Below are positions 49,185 to 58,377 of a stretch of DNA of 64,000 bases, piece after piece. Below the pieces are notes generated by a model, which worked only from the letters and a program-made list of their open reading frames with translations, was not told where the DNA came from and did not search any database. This stretch comes from Cycloclasticus sp. (GTDB lineage Bacteria > Pseudomonadota > Gammaproteobacteria > Methylococcales > Cycloclasticaceae): contig PADC01000011.1 in NCBI GenBank assembly GCA_002700385.1, forward strand, positions 219,190-283,189. The letters run 5' to 3'. The translations under genes and the position numbers were made by a program. Position 1 is the stretch's first letter, and the number at the start of each line of letters is the position of its first letter.

Positions 49185-50062
49185 GGCTGGGAAAAAACAG
49201 TCTGAGCCTCAAACACCGGCCCATCGACACAAACACGTTTCATCACGTCGCCTGCCTCCGTCATCACTTTGACGACACAACCGGCACAACCGCCAACCGC
49301 GCAAGCCATGTATTCTTCTAACGAAACCTGACAAGGAATATTAAACTCGTTGGCCAACGTAGCAACGGCTTTTAACATGGGTGTTGGACCACAAGAGTAG
49401 ATTTCAACCTGATGTCTCTCTTCATCACTTAGCGCATTTAACCAATTACGCGCAAGATCGGTAATATAACCTTGATAAACGCCTTCATAATCCTGCAAGC
49501 TCGCTAAACGGCTTGGAATACCCCATTCTTCGAGTAAGGGCAAACAATCACTCACCTGTTGATCAATGCCATTAACAACTATTTCGGATGCCTTTCTATC
49601 AAACGGAAAAGGCACTTCAGAACCCATAAAAACAACGGGGTCGATACCGGGTAGATTTTCTTTTATATGCTCTGACAAACAAATCATGGGCGGAATACCA
49701 ACGCCCCCGCCAAGCAGCAGGGCTTTGGGTTTGCTCGCGTCCAATTCAAATGGGCGCCCAATAGGCCCCATCACATTCACCGTTTCACCCACTTGGCGCT
49801 GTGCCAGTAATTGTGTCCCCGCACCCACTGCCTTATATAAAAACTCAACCCAGCCTTCCTGAGCCGAAGCGCGCATCATCGATAAGGGCCGGCGCATTAA
49901 GCGCTGGGGATCACATTGGATATGTGCAAATTGCCCTGGTTTTGCTGACGCTGCGCATTTGGGCGCATTTACTCTTAAAGCAAACTGCCCTTCTTCAAAC
50001 GCCTCATGCGATAGAATTTCAGCTTCTTCGATAAAGATGGTATTTCGTGTATTTTCTTGCAT
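49181..50062 (-). CDS. pyrK: Dihydroorotate dehydrogenase electron-transfer subunit (PyrK-like)
   Basis: A 293-residue FAD/[2Fe-2S] protein: ferredoxin-reductase-like N-domain with RRPLSMM near 57, NAD-binding GGGVGIPPM near 118, and cluster ligands Cys254, Cys259, Cys262, Cys278 (CX4CX2CX15C). In class 1B enzymes it passes electrons from PyrD to NAD. pyrD is not in the window, but the neighbours pyrC', pyrB and pyrR support the assignment. It starts at the pyrC' stop. Confidence 0.88.
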   Translation of the reverse strand: MQENTRNTIFIEEAEILSHEAFEEGQFALRVNAPKCAASAKPGQFAHIQCDPQRLMRRPLSMMRASAQEGWVEFLYKAVGAGTQLLAQRQVGETVNVMGPIGRPFELDASKPKALLLGGGVGIPPMICLSEHIKENLPGIDPVVFMGSEVPFPFDRKASEIVVNGIDQQVSDCLPLLEEWGIPSRLASLQDYEGVYQGYITDLARNWLNALSDEERHQVEIYSCGPTPMLKAVATLANEFNIPCQVSLEEYMACAVGGCAGCVVKVMTEAGDVMKRVCVDGPVFEAQTVFSQP

Positions 50063-51333
50063 TATTTCCCAAAAACCAAGCGGCCATTAACCAATGTATA
50101 AGTTACTCTGCCTTTCATTTGATGCCCTAAATAAGGCGTATTCATGCCTCGGCTGAGCCAATTTTTTTCGTCAATTTGCCATGTCTCTTTTGCCTTAACA
50201 ATACAAATATCTGCTGGCGCCCCCACCGATAAGCACCCTGTTTCCAGCCCAAGAATTTCCGATGGCCCATGAGCCAGACTACTCACCAGTTGGGACAAAC
50301 TCAACAACTTTTCATCCACCAGTTTCAACATTAATGGCAACACCGTTTCTAAACTTGAAATGCCCGGTTCAGTTGATGGAAAAGGAGCCTGCTTCGCCTC
50401 AGCCTCATGCGGTTGATGACCGGAACTGACACTCAATATCCCTTCGACAACACCAGCCAATAGGGCATCCCTATCGCTGGCAGAACGCAGTGGGGGAGAC
50501 ACGTGGTAGTTGGCATCAAACGTCCCGACGTCTAATTCAGTTAAATGTAACTGGTGCGCATGCACATCCGCGGTCATTGCTATATTAGCAAACTGCGCTC
50601 TGGCCAACATGCTAACGGCTTTGGCCGAGGAAATACCCGTTAAATGCACCCGTGCGCCTGTTTCTTCGGCTAATTGAATCAGTTGCGCAATCGCGACTGT
50701 TTCGGCTGATACAGGTATCCCTGCGAGACCTAACCGAGAACTAATAGCGCCTTCATGCACACAGCCACGGTCTTTGATCAACACGTCCTCCGGCTTTAAA
50801 ACCACCAGCAGGTCATGCGTCTTGGCATACTGAAGCGCTCGCCTAAGCACTTGACTGTTGATATTGTTTTTGGGTGCTTGACTGACCGCCACACACCCTG
50901 CTTTTTTTAGCGCAAACATTTCACTCAGCGTATGGCCTTCAAGGCCCACAGTTAACGCACCGAAGGGCAACACTTTTGCGTAACCTGCCTCTTCTGCTTT
51001 ATCCAAAATTAACTGTGCAACAGAGGGCGTATCAAGGACGGGGGTCGTGTCTGGCAAGCAACACACCGCGGTATAGCCAGCTGATACGGCTGCTTTTGAT
51101 TCACTCGCTATGGTGGCTTTATGCTCATACCCCGGTTCTCTCAAACTTGCGCTTAAATCCACAAAACCAGGCATGACCCATTGATCACTCGCGTCTATCG
51201 TCAGCTCTGCCGTAAAACCAGCCGGTTCTGTTCCCAGCGATTCAATTTTTCCATTTGCTATAAAAACATCTTGAACGCCGTCATACCCATTTGCAGGATC
51301 GACGACTCGGCCATTTTTGATGAGGATATTCAT
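50062..51333 (-). CDS. pyrC: Inactive dihydroorotase homologue PyrC' (ATCase partner)
   Basis: The 423 residues are clearly type I dihydroorotase (MPGFVDL...LREPGYEHK; PLRSASDRDALL near 275). However, the metal-binding His-x-His is Ser61-x-Ser63 (DLSASLREPG), and later ligands are also changed (LKPED instead of HCED; HLTGISS instead of HxTH). It cannot bind the binuclear zinc and so should be catalytically dead. In Pseudomonas such PyrC' proteins are structural partners of aspartate transcarbamoylase. It overlaps pyrB by one base. A working dihydroorotase must be elsewhere. Confidence 0.92.
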   Translation of the reverse strand: MNILIKNGRVVDPANGYDGVQDVFIANGKIESLGTEPAGFTAELTIDASDQWVMPGFVDLSASLREPGYEHKATIASESKAAVSAGYTAVCCLPDTTPVLDTPSVAQLILDKAEEAGYAKVLPFGALTVGLEGHTLSEMFALKKAGCVAVSQAPKNNINSQVLRRALQYAKTHDLLVVLKPEDVLIKDRGCVHEGAISSRLGLAGIPVSAETVAIAQLIQLAEETGARVHLTGISSAKAVSMLARAQFANIAMTADVHAHQLHLTELDVGTFDANYHVSPPLRSASDRDALLAGVVEGILSVSSGHQPHEAEAKQAPFPSTEPGISSLETVLPLMLKLVDEKLLSLSQLVSSLAHGPSEILGLETGCLSVGAPADICIVKAKETWQIDEKNWLSRGMNTPYLGHQMKGRVTYTLVNGRLVFGK

Positions 51334-52352
51334 CAGCCGGCCACCTTGCTGTGACCCAAGGTAAGGGTCATCACGGCCATACGCACGGCTATTCCATTAG
51401 TCACTTGTTGCAAAATAACTGAATGAGCTCCATCTGCAACGGCGGCATCCATCTCCACACCTCGGTTTATCGGCCCAGGGTGCATCACGGTAACATCTGG
51501 CTTGGCATACGCCAGTTTCTCTTCAGTTAGTCCAAAGCATTCAAAGTATTCATGCTCACTGGGTAATAAGGCTGACCCCATTCTTTCACGTTGCAAACGC
51601 AACATAATAATAACATCGACATTATCAAGCCCTTGGCGCAAATCACCATAGGCATGTGCTCCCAATGAGCCTACATCGCTTGGAAGCAGCGTTCTCGGTG
51701 CAATCACCCTGATGTCTTTCACACCCAATGTATTGAGCGCCTGAATCTGAGACCGGGCAACACGTGAGTGTAAAATATCCCCAATAATGGCTACGTTTAA
51801 ATTTGAGAAATCTTTCTTCACTTGACGAATGGTAAACATATCAAGCATAGCCTGAGTGGGATGCGCATGGCTCCCATCACCCGCATTAATGACGCTCACA
51901 TGCGGTTCTACATTGTTCGCAATAAAATGTGCTGCGCCACTGTCGGAGTGTCTCACAACAAACATATCGGCGTGCATGGCTTCTAAATTTCGAATCGTAT
52001 CTAAAATACTTTCACCCTTTGACGTCGCCGATGTTGCTATATTTAAATTGATCACATCCGCTGACAAGCGCTTCGCTGCTAGATCAAACGTTGTTCGAGT
52101 TCGCGTGCTGTTTTCAAAAAACAAATTAACAATTGTTTTACCACGTAATACAGGGACTTTTTTTACGGCTTGATGCCCAACGCTCGAAAACGATTCCGCC
52201 ACATCCATAATCTCCGTTAAAATGTCTTTCGATAAGCTCTCTACCGTAAGAAAGTGGCGTAGTCGCCCCTGTTCATCAAGTTGTAAACGGGAACTATCGG
52301 GTGCTTTGAAGGACGTACTAGCAGGTTGCTTGCTAGAGCTCATATCAGTCAA
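51333..52352 (-). CDS. pyrB: Aspartate carbamoyltransferase catalytic subunit
   Basis: Forms carbamoyl-aspartate. The 339-residue chain carries the carbamoyl phosphate loop [19 protein letters not shown] near 80, [12 protein letters not shown] near 165 and [13 protein letters not shown] near 290. A ~30-residue N-terminal extension fits the class A ATCases that pair with PyrC'. No pyrI is nearby. Overlaps pyrR by 4 bp. Confidence 0.97.
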   Translation of the reverse strand: MTDMSSSKQPASTSFKAPDSSRLQLDEQGRLRHFLTVESLSKDILTEIMDVAESFSSVGHQAVKKVPVLRGKTIVNLFFENSTRTRTTFDLAAKRLSADVINLNIATSATSKGESILDTIRNLEAMHADMFVVRHSDSGAAHFIANNVEPHVSVINAGDGSHAHPTQAMLDMFTIRQVKKDFSNLNVAIIGDILHSRVARSQIQALNTLGVKDIRVIAPRTLLPSDVGSLGAHAYGDLRQGLDNVDVIIMLRLQRERMGSALLPSEHEYFECFGLTEEKLAYAKPDVTVMHPGPINRGVEMDAAVADGAHSVILQQVTNGIAVRMAVMTLTLGHSKVAG

Positions 52353-52861
52353 TTCCGGTTAGTTTCTAGCACTAAAGGCGCTGGTCCGGTCAATTTTACC
52401 TGCTTTTCAGGTGATAAATCCAGTTTCAAACCCACGATATCTGCGTGAAGCGGTAATTCTCGTTCACCGCGATCCACTAACACGGCCAAGGTCACGCTAT
52501 CTGGGCGGCCATAATCAAAAATTTCATTTAACGCTGCCCGACTGGTTCTTCCTGTATATAAAACGTCATCCACTAAGATAATATTTTCACCCTCAACTTC
52601 GCATGGAATTTGACTGGGCTTTACTTGTGGGTTTAAACCGATACGTGAAAAATCATCTCGATAAAACGAGATATCGATTTCTCCCAGCGGTTTTTTTAAC
52701 CCAAGCTTTCGGTGTAATTTTTCTGCAACCCACAAACCACCGGTGTGCACACCGATCATCAATGGATCGACCCTTTTTTTTCGCTTCATTTCTTGCGCTA
52801 ACTCACCTGCCATTGTGTCAATGATGTCCTCAACATCAACGGCACTTAATGTCTCACCCAT
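52349..52861 (-). CDS. pyrR: Pyrimidine operon regulator / uracil phosphoribosyltransferase PyrR
   Basis: A 170-residue PRTase-fold protein with the PRPP loop [18 protein letters not shown] near 92 and [14 protein letters not shown] near 37. Some proteobacterial PyrR proteins act on expression of pyrimidine genes; no PyrR-binding attenuator is visible here because ruvX lies only 2 bp upstream. Confidence 0.94.
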   Translation of the reverse strand: MGETLSAVDVEDIIDTMAGELAQEMKRKKRVDPLMIGVHTGGLWVAEKLHRKLGLKKPLGEIDISFYRDDFSRIGLNPQVKPSQIPCEVEGENIILVDDVLYTGRTSRAALNEIFDYGRPDSVTLAVLVDRGERELPLHADIVGLKLDLSPEKQVKLTGPAPLVLETNRN

Positions 52862-52863
52862 TT

Positions 52864-53286
52864 TTAATTACCTTGCTGTGTATTTAACCAACTTTGCAAT
52901 ATTAATTGCGCAGCGACTTGATCTTGCACTGCCCACAATTTATTTGCACTGACTTGGACCTCATCAAACAAAATTTGCTTTGCTTCAAACGTCGTTAAGG
53001 CCTCATCAAATAATTCAACAGGACATTGATAGCGTCCTTCTAATTGACGCGAAAATCGCCTCATTTTGGGCGTAACCTCATTATCACTGCCATCTTCTTG
53101 CCGCGAAATACCAACAATCATTTTTGTTGGTTTCCATGTATCGATAATTGTCGTTATTTCTTCCCAACCTGTTTTTTGATTCACCGCTCGAACTGTTGTT
53201 AACGCATTCGCTATCTTCGTTTCTGTGTCGCCCACCGCAACACCTATTTTTTTAACGCCATAATCAAAACCAAGGCACACCGCCAT
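52864..53286 (-). CDS. ruvX: Holliday junction resolvase-like protein RuvX (YqgF)
   Basis: An RNase H-fold protein of 140 residues (CLGFDYGVKKIGVAVGD at the start; VGISRQEDGSDNEVT; FDEALTTFEAK) involved in pre-16S rRNA 5' maturation. I start at ATG 53286, which overlaps the yqgE TAA as TAATG; the TTG at 53292 is less likely. Confidence 0.94.
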   Translation of the reverse strand: MAVCLGFDYGVKKIGVAVGDTETKIANALTTVRAVNQKTGWEEITTIIDTWKPTKMIVGISRQEDGSDNEVTPKMRRFSRQLEGRYQCPVELFDEALTTFEAKQILFDEVQVSANKLWAVQDQVAAQLILQSWLNTQQGN

Positions 53287-53849
53287 TAACAATGGCCTGC
53301 ATCTGAACTCATTAAGGCGATATCAACGCCAATTCTATGCGCGGCTAATTCCCAGCGCTGAGCTAAAGGCTCATCAAAAATAATATGGGGCTCGGCCTGG
53401 CCGTGTAACCAGGAATTCCTTTGAATCTCTTGCTCTAATTGCCCAGCGGCCCAACCTGCATAACCCAATGCAACGATCCACTTTTCTGGCCCCTTTCCTT
53501 CGCCAATCGCTTGCAAAATATCTTTTGAACTGGTGAGCGCAAACTCGTCATTGACGGTTAAAGTAGAGTCCCAACTCCCAACTGGCGTGTGCAACACAAA
53601 ACCACGCTCAGGTTGCACAGGTCCTCCCATAAACAAGGGGATATTCGCCAGTTCAGGATCAACCGGCGTGATCGATAATTGCTGAAAAATAGCGTTCATC
53701 GTCATGGTGTGAGGTTTATTGATGACGATGCCTAACGCGCCTTCTTCATCATGCTGGCATAGGTAAGTCACTGATTTAGAAAAATCCTCACCTTCCATAC
53801 CTGGCATGGCTATTAAAAAATGGTTACTAAGATACTGTTTTTTATTCAT
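53286..53849 (-). CDS. yqgE: YqgE/AlgH family protein (UPF0301)
   Basis: The 187-residue product starts at ATG 53849 (MNKKQYLSNHFLIAMPGM), matching the family; an upstream ATG at 53894 overlaps tonB. Blocks: VTYLCQHDEEGALGIVINKP near 27, LFMGGPVQPERGFVLHT near 70, ALGYAGWAAGQLEQE near 125. Molecular role unclear. Conserved between tonB and ruvX, as in Pseudomonas. Confidence 0.93.
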   Translation of the reverse strand: MNKKQYLSNHFLIAMPGMEGEDFSKSVTYLCQHDEEGALGIVINKPHTMTMNAIFQQLSITPVDPELANIPLFMGGPVQPERGFVLHTPVGSWDSTLTVNDEFALTSSKDILQAIGEGKGPEKWIVALGYAGWAAGQLEQEIQRNSWLHGQAEPHIIFDEPLAQRWELAAHRIGVDIALMSSDAGHC

Positions 53850-53868
53850 GAAAATTGTTTTTCTGGCC

Positions 53869-54738
53869 TTAACGAGTCTGCAAAGCGCCTTCATTTAAAA
53901 ATTGCCACGTCCTCGTAATCACTAAAATATCAACCTCTTTTTGTAAATCCAGCGGAAGCGGCGCAAACGGTGCTGACAGTTTAACAATATTGATCGCTGC
54001 ATCATCAATAATTTTGTGGCCTGAACGGCGGTTTATCGTAATTTTTTTTAAATTACCGTCAGCGTACAGCTCAACACTCATGACCAAAGTGCCTGATAGC
54101 TTTTTACGACGAACTTCTCCAGGATAATTTAAATTACCAACGCGCTCAATTTTACGTTGCCAAGCCGCCTCGTAACTGGCTGCCTTATATTTATGCGCGT
54201 TAATTGAATTTATATGTAATTTTCGTGGTCGACGCGAATAACTGGTAACGGCTTCATTAATCTCCGCTTGGAGTTTTTCTATTTCTTCGCTTTGACGTAA
54301 TAAATCCGCCGTCGTTAAGGTCCTGCTTTCCTTAGCCACCTTGTTATGACTTGCCTTAATGGCCACTTCCGCTTCATCTTGCAATAACACCTTTTGAGCC
54401 TGAGCTTTTGTTTGCTGCTCTTCACCGTGTTCAACGTTCTCTGTCTGCTTTCTTTTCTGGCGAATTGCTTGCTGTTGATTTATCGCTTTTTCTTCAGCAT
54501 CGCCGCTTCCTGTTTGGTCTTCTTGTGCTAAAAAATCAGCCTCATCAGGTCGCTTTTTCTCAGGCGTCGTCACTAGCACAACTTCTAGCGGCTTACTAGC
54601 CGAAGTCAAAACATCAACATCAAACCCCACACCTAAAATAACTAAAGCGTGAATTAACCCCGCCATAAACAACGTGAGGACGAGCCTGTCTATCGATGGG
54701 ATCACCGTATCAGCCCTTGTTTCGTCTATGTTCCTCAA
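53869..54738 (-). CDS. TonB-like energy transducer
   Basis: A 289-residue protein with one N-terminal membrane helix (residues ~18-38), a charged Glu/Gln/Lys-rich periplasmic linker with predicted coil (~60-165), and a C-terminal TonB domain (NLNYPGEVRRKKLSGTLVMSV, INRRSGHKIIDDAAINIVK). The linker is Gln/Lys rather than Pro-rich. The exbBD genes are not nearby. It overlaps gshB by 29 bp. Conserved in this position in related gammaproteobacteria. Confidence 0.88.
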   Translation of the reverse strand: MRNIDETRADTVIPSIDRLVLTLFMAGLIHALVILGVGFDVDVLTSASKPLEVVLVTTPEKKRPDEADFLAQEDQTGSGDAEEKAINQQQAIRQKRKQTENVEHGEEQQTKAQAQKVLLQDEAEVAIKASHNKVAKESRTLTTADLLRQSEEIEKLQAEINEAVTSYSRRPRKLHINSINAHKYKAASYEAAWQRKIERVGNLNYPGEVRRKKLSGTLVMSVELYADGNLKKITINRRSGHKIIDDAAINIVKLSAPFAPLPLDLQKEVDILVITRTWQFLNEGALQTR

Positions 54739-55660
54739 TACAGTCCATTAATAACGCACTGATATTCAAACCATATTGATTATCAAGCTCTTGTACGCAG
54801 GTTGGGCTGGTTACATTAATTTCCGTCACATAATCACCGATCACATCTAAACCAACAAACAGTAGCCCCTTTTCCACTAGAGTAGGGCCGATTTGCTCAC
54901 ATAACCAATATTCTCTTTCGGTTAATTCACGCCCTTCACCGCGACCACCCGCAGCCAAATTACCTCGGGTCTCCCCTTTTGCGGGAATACGCGACAAACC
55001 ATAAGGAACAGGCTTGCCATTAACAATCAGAATGCGTTTATCGCCATCAATAATTTCTGGCAAATAGCGTTGCGCCATGGTCAGCTTTTTTCCATGCTCA
55101 GTCATCGTTTCTAGCACCACGCCTAGATTGTGATCTTGCTTCTTTAAGCGAAATATTGAAGCTCCGCCCATACCATCAAGTGGCTTGACAATAATATCTT
55201 CATGTTCGATTAAAAAATCTTTTATACGACCCGTTTGTGAAGTAACCAAGGTCGGCGAGCAACATTGTGGAAACCATGCGGTAAAAAGCTTTTCATTAGC
55301 ATCACGCAGGCTTTGCGGTTTATTGACCACCAACACGCCAGCAGCTTCGGCTTGTTCTAATACATACGTTGTATAGATATAGTCCATATTAAAGGGCGGA
55401 TCTACACGCATTAAAATGGCATCAATTTCACTTAAATTCTGATCAATTGGCTCACCTAACTCAAACCAGCTGTTTTCATCGCGTTGAACGCGCAACGGCT
55501 TACAAACAGCCTTAGCAGCGCCGTTTAGTAAATACAGGTCTTGCTGTTCCATATAGAACAATTCCCAACCTCTACTTTGCGCTTCTAGCAGCATTGCAAA
55601 GCTGGTGTCTTTTTTAATATTTATTGACCCGATGGGATCCATCACAATGCCTAATCGCAT
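54710..55660 (-). CDS. gshB: Glutathione synthetase
   Basis: Joins gamma-glutamylcysteine and glycine. The 316-residue ATP-grasp enzyme begins MRLGIVMDPIGSINIKKD with GGAGAAAA-type ribosome site upstream, and shows VKPLDGMGGASIFRL near 157, IPAKGETRGNLAAGGRGE near 224 and INVTSPTCVQELD near 285. First gene of the long minus-strand operon. Confidence 0.97.
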   Translation of the reverse strand: MRLGIVMDPIGSINIKKDTSFAMLLEAQSRGWELFYMEQQDLYLLNGAAKAVCKPLRVQRDENSWFELGEPIDQNLSEIDAILMRVDPPFNMDYIYTTYVLEQAEAAGVLVVNKPQSLRDANEKLFTAWFPQCCSPTLVTSQTGRIKDFLIEHEDIIVKPLDGMGGASIFRLKKQDHNLGVVLETMTEHGKKLTMAQRYLPEIIDGDKRILIVNGKPVPYGLSRIPAKGETRGNLAAGGRGEGRELTEREYWLCEQIGPTLVEKGLLFVGLDVIGDYVTEINVTSPTCVQELDNQYGLNISALLMDCIEEHRRNKG

Positions 55661-55696
55661 TTTTTCTCCATAATTATTTTATATGTACAGAATAGC

Positions 55697-55734
55697 AGCT
55701 CAGCTACCAAGACTCCTACTAGTGTAGCTAAGCT
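55697..55734. repeat. Inverted repeat in the gshB-pldA gap
   Basis: AGCTCAGCTAC (55697-55707) and GTAGCTAAGCT (55724-55734) pair with one mismatch around a 16-nt loop. It lies where both divergent promoters must be and could be an operator or bidirectional structure. Confidence 0.5.
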
Positions 55735-55782
55735 ATGATAAAATTCATCCATGCCTTTTACCAGCCTCTTTTTCTCTTGAAA

Positions 55783-56757
55783 ATGAACAAAAAAATACTC
55801 CTGCTATCGCTGTTTTTTTCACTACCGGGCCTTGCCAACAATACCGGAAGCTACCAACAGTGTTTGACCCTGGCCTTTCAAAAGGCTGACGATAACATGA
55901 CCGTGGGTGAACTTAAGCAGCAGTGTTCACCATCTTTAGATGCGCCAAGCCCATATCAATCTGCTGTTGAAAACCGCCAACGCTTAGAGCAACAAGCAGG
56001 CTGGAATGCTTTCTCATTGATGCCGCATAAGCCTAATTATCTTATTGTTAGTTATAACGATAATCAGCCCAATGAAGCGGTCTTAAATAATGCTTTTCCA
56101 AACCATGATAACGATCTACAGCATGTAGAAACCAAGTTCCAGCTCAGCGTTAAAATCCCTTTGCTACAAAATATATTTTTCGGTAAAGGCGATTGGTACG
56201 GCGCTTATACCAACCGCTCTTTTTGGCAACAGTTTAATAAAACCCATTCTTCACCTTTTAGAGAAACTAATCATGAAGCCGAAACATGGCTATCATTTAA
56301 TCATCATTACTCATTTGCTGGCTTAAAAGGCTCGGTAATCAGAGCGGGCTTTACTCATCAATCAAATGGGCAATCTGGCTCTTTATCAAGAAGCTGGAAT
56401 CGAATTTACAGTGAATTTATTCTTGAGCGAGGCGATTTATACCTGTCATTCAAACCTTGGTACAGAATTCCCGAAGCATCCAGCAGTGATGATAATGCCG
56501 ATATCAATGACTTTATGGGCCATTTTGAGCTAAGAAGCCTTTATAAACTTAATGATCACACTGTTGACCTGCTGTTTAGAAACAACTTCAAAAGTAGCCG
56601 TAACCGCGGCGCTATTGAACTTGGTTGGAGTTTCCCTATTCACAACAAGGTGCGCGGCTATGTACAATGGTTTAATGGCTATGGCGAAAGCTTAATCGAT
56701 TACGATAACCATACTAATAGTATCGGTTTTGGCGTGCAATTAAGTGATTGGCTCTAG
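55783..56757 (+). CDS. pldA: Outer-membrane phospholipase A
   Basis: An outer-membrane beta-barrel that hydrolyses misplaced phospholipids. ATG 55783 starts a signal peptide (KKILLLSLFFSLPGLA); an ATG at 55735 would add a poor extension. The 324-residue protein has the catalytic motif FTHQSNGQSGSLSRSWNR with the His-x-Ser pair and Asn, and the C-terminal FGVQLSDWL. Convergent with the dicarboxylate symporter gene. Confidence 0.93.
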   Translation: MNKKILLLSLFFSLPGLANNTGSYQQCLTLAFQKADDNMTVGELKQQCSPSLDAPSPYQSAVENRQRLEQQAGWNAFSLMPHKPNYLIVSYNDNQPNEAVLNNAFPNHDNDLQHVETKFQLSVKIPLLQNIFFGKGDWYGAYTNRSFWQQFNKTHSSPFRETNHEAETWLSFNHHYSFAGLKGSVIRAGFTHQSNGQSGSLSRSWNRIYSEFILERGDLYLSFKPWYRIPEASSSDDNADINDFMGHFELRSLYKLNDHTVDLLFRNNFKSSRNRGAIELGWSFPIHNKVRGYVQWFNGYGESLIDYDNHTNSIGFGVQLSDWL

Positions 56758-56763
56758 GGCAAG

Positions 56764-58119
56764 CTAATCTCGCGCTTTCACCTCTTCAAGAGCATGTGAA
56801 AGTTCAGCCTCCGCAGCTTCATCAATATGAATATTCCCACTCTCAACTGCGCCAGCATTTGGGTCTTTATAAACGCTCTCATCGAGCTTGTTTTCGCTGT
56901 TAGCAACAATCGATGAAACCACCGCATCACCCGACACATTCACCGCCGTTCTGATCATATCCATTAATCGATCAACACCGAGTATTAGCCCAATGCCTTC
57001 AATTGGCAGGCCCACTTGAGCAAAGACCATTGATAACATAATAAGCCCCACCCCAGGCACACCGGCAGTACCAATAGAAGCCAGAACCGACATTAAAATA
57101 ACGGTTAAATAGCCTGCAATGCCTAAATCCACATTGTAAATATTGGCAATAAACACCGTTGCCACACCTTGCATAATGGCCGTGCCATCCATATTGATGG
57201 TTGCGCCAAATGGAACGGTAAAAGAGGCAATCGAATTATCCGCACCGAACCGCTTGGTGACCGTACGCATGGTAACTGGAATAGTGGCGTTAGAACTGGC
57301 CGTGCTAAAGGCAAATACCTGAACATTCCTGATTTTTTTAAGGAACATAGCTGGGCTTAAACCTGAGGCTACTTTAAGCAGCACCATCAAGGTAACAAAC
57401 AAATGGAACAGTAAGGCACTGACCAATACCAGCACATAACCCGCTAACGAAGCCAATAAGCCCAAACCAAGGCTTGCCAAGGCTTTGGCAATTAAGGCAA
57501 ACACTGCATAGGGCGCCACCGACATCACCACATTAACCATTTTCATCATGATCTCATTGGCAATTTCCGCACCTTCCACAAAACTTTTAGCCTTACTACC
57601 GACCAGCAACATGCTTATGCCAAGCAAAATTGAGAAAAATATAACCGGCAACATATCCCCATTGGCCATCGCGTTGATTGGGTTACTCGGGATAATGTCA
57701 ATTAACACCTGGGATAGCGGTGGTGATTCCTTGCCCACAAAATTCGCTTCGTTTGGAATATCCATGCCCTTACCAATACCCGAACTGGCCGCAATAATAA
57801 TCGCCGTTGCAATCGCTATCGCAGTCGTTAACATGTACAAAGCGAACGATTTACCGCCTACACGGCCTAAGGCTCGAATATCGCCTATACCGCATACGCC
57901 ACAAATTAATGAAAAGATAACTAAAGGAACGACGAGCATTTTCAAGGCATTAACAAACATTTTACCCACGACATGAAAAAGCCCATCAACGATACACACA
58001 TTAACAAAAGAACCCGCCGTATTTAACTCGAATAAGTTAATACCCAGCCCCACGCCAATCCCAAGCCCCATACCCAATAAGACTTTTACCGTTAAGCTCA
58101 TTTTATTTTCTGTTGCCAT
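56764..58119 (-). CDS. Dicarboxylate/amino acid:cation symporter (DAACS family)
   Basis: A 451-residue GltP/DctA-type inner-membrane carrier. Marks: MFVNALKMLVVPLVIFSLI near 53 (first hairpin), FAFSTASSNATIPVTM near 271 (serine-rich loop), GATINMDGTAIMQG near 304 (NMDGT sodium site) and GIGLILGVDRLMDMIRTAVNVSGD near 378. Substrate (glutamate, aspartate, C4 acids) not resolvable. Palindromes upstream suggest regulation. Confidence 0.9.
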   Translation of the reverse strand: MATENKMSLTVKVLLGMGLGIGVGLGINLFELNTAGSFVNVCIVDGLFHVVGKMFVNALKMLVVPLVIFSLICGVCGIGDIRALGRVGGKSFALYMLTTAIAIATAIIIAASSGIGKGMDIPNEANFVGKESPPLSQVLIDIIPSNPINAMANGDMLPVIFFSILLGISMLLVGSKAKSFVEGAEIANEIMMKMVNVVMSVAPYAVFALIAKALASLGLGLLASLAGYVLVLVSALLFHLFVTLMVLLKVASGLSPAMFLKKIRNVQVFAFSTASSNATIPVTMRTVTKRFGADNSIASFTVPFGATINMDGTAIMQGVATVFIANIYNVDLGIAGYLTVILMSVLASIGTAGVPGVGLIMLSMVFAQVGLPIEGIGLILGVDRLMDMIRTAVNVSGDAVVSSIVANSENKLDESVYKDPNAGAVESGNIHIDEAAEAELSHALEEVKARD

Positions 58120-58148
58120 CCAGCATCCATGATTAAATTTTTACTGCC

Positions 58149-58164
58149 TTGTAATGTATTACAA
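58149..58164. promoter_or_regulatory. Palindrome upstream of the DAACS symporter gene
   Basis: TTGTAAT-GT-ATTACAA, a 7-bp perfect dyad about 30 bp upstream of the symporter ATG, followed by a second dyad TGGTTT-TG-AAACCA (58167-58180). Position and form fit a transcription factor site. Confidence 0.45.
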
Positions 58165-58249
58165 ACTGGTTTTGAAACCAAACCTATTTATCTTTAGATT
58201 AAGGCATCAGTCCAAGCCTCTTGTCAGTATTATTTGTTCTATCAAAGAC

Positions 58250-58269
58250 ACCATTTTGCAGAAAATGGT
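58250..58269. repeat. Hairpin in the gap between the nuclease and symporter genes
   Basis: ACCATTTT-GCAG-AAAATGGT, an 8-bp perfect stem with a 4-nt loop. It lies downstream of the nuclease gene but lacks a following T-run on the minus strand; role unknown. Confidence 0.45.
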
Positions 58270-58377
58270 ATTGTGATCAACGAATAGAGACAAGCGCCTT
58301 ACTGATCACACGGGCTTCAAATATGTTTTTTTGAACGCTTACGAAAGCAATGATTGGATTATTTTGAGCTGTCGAGA

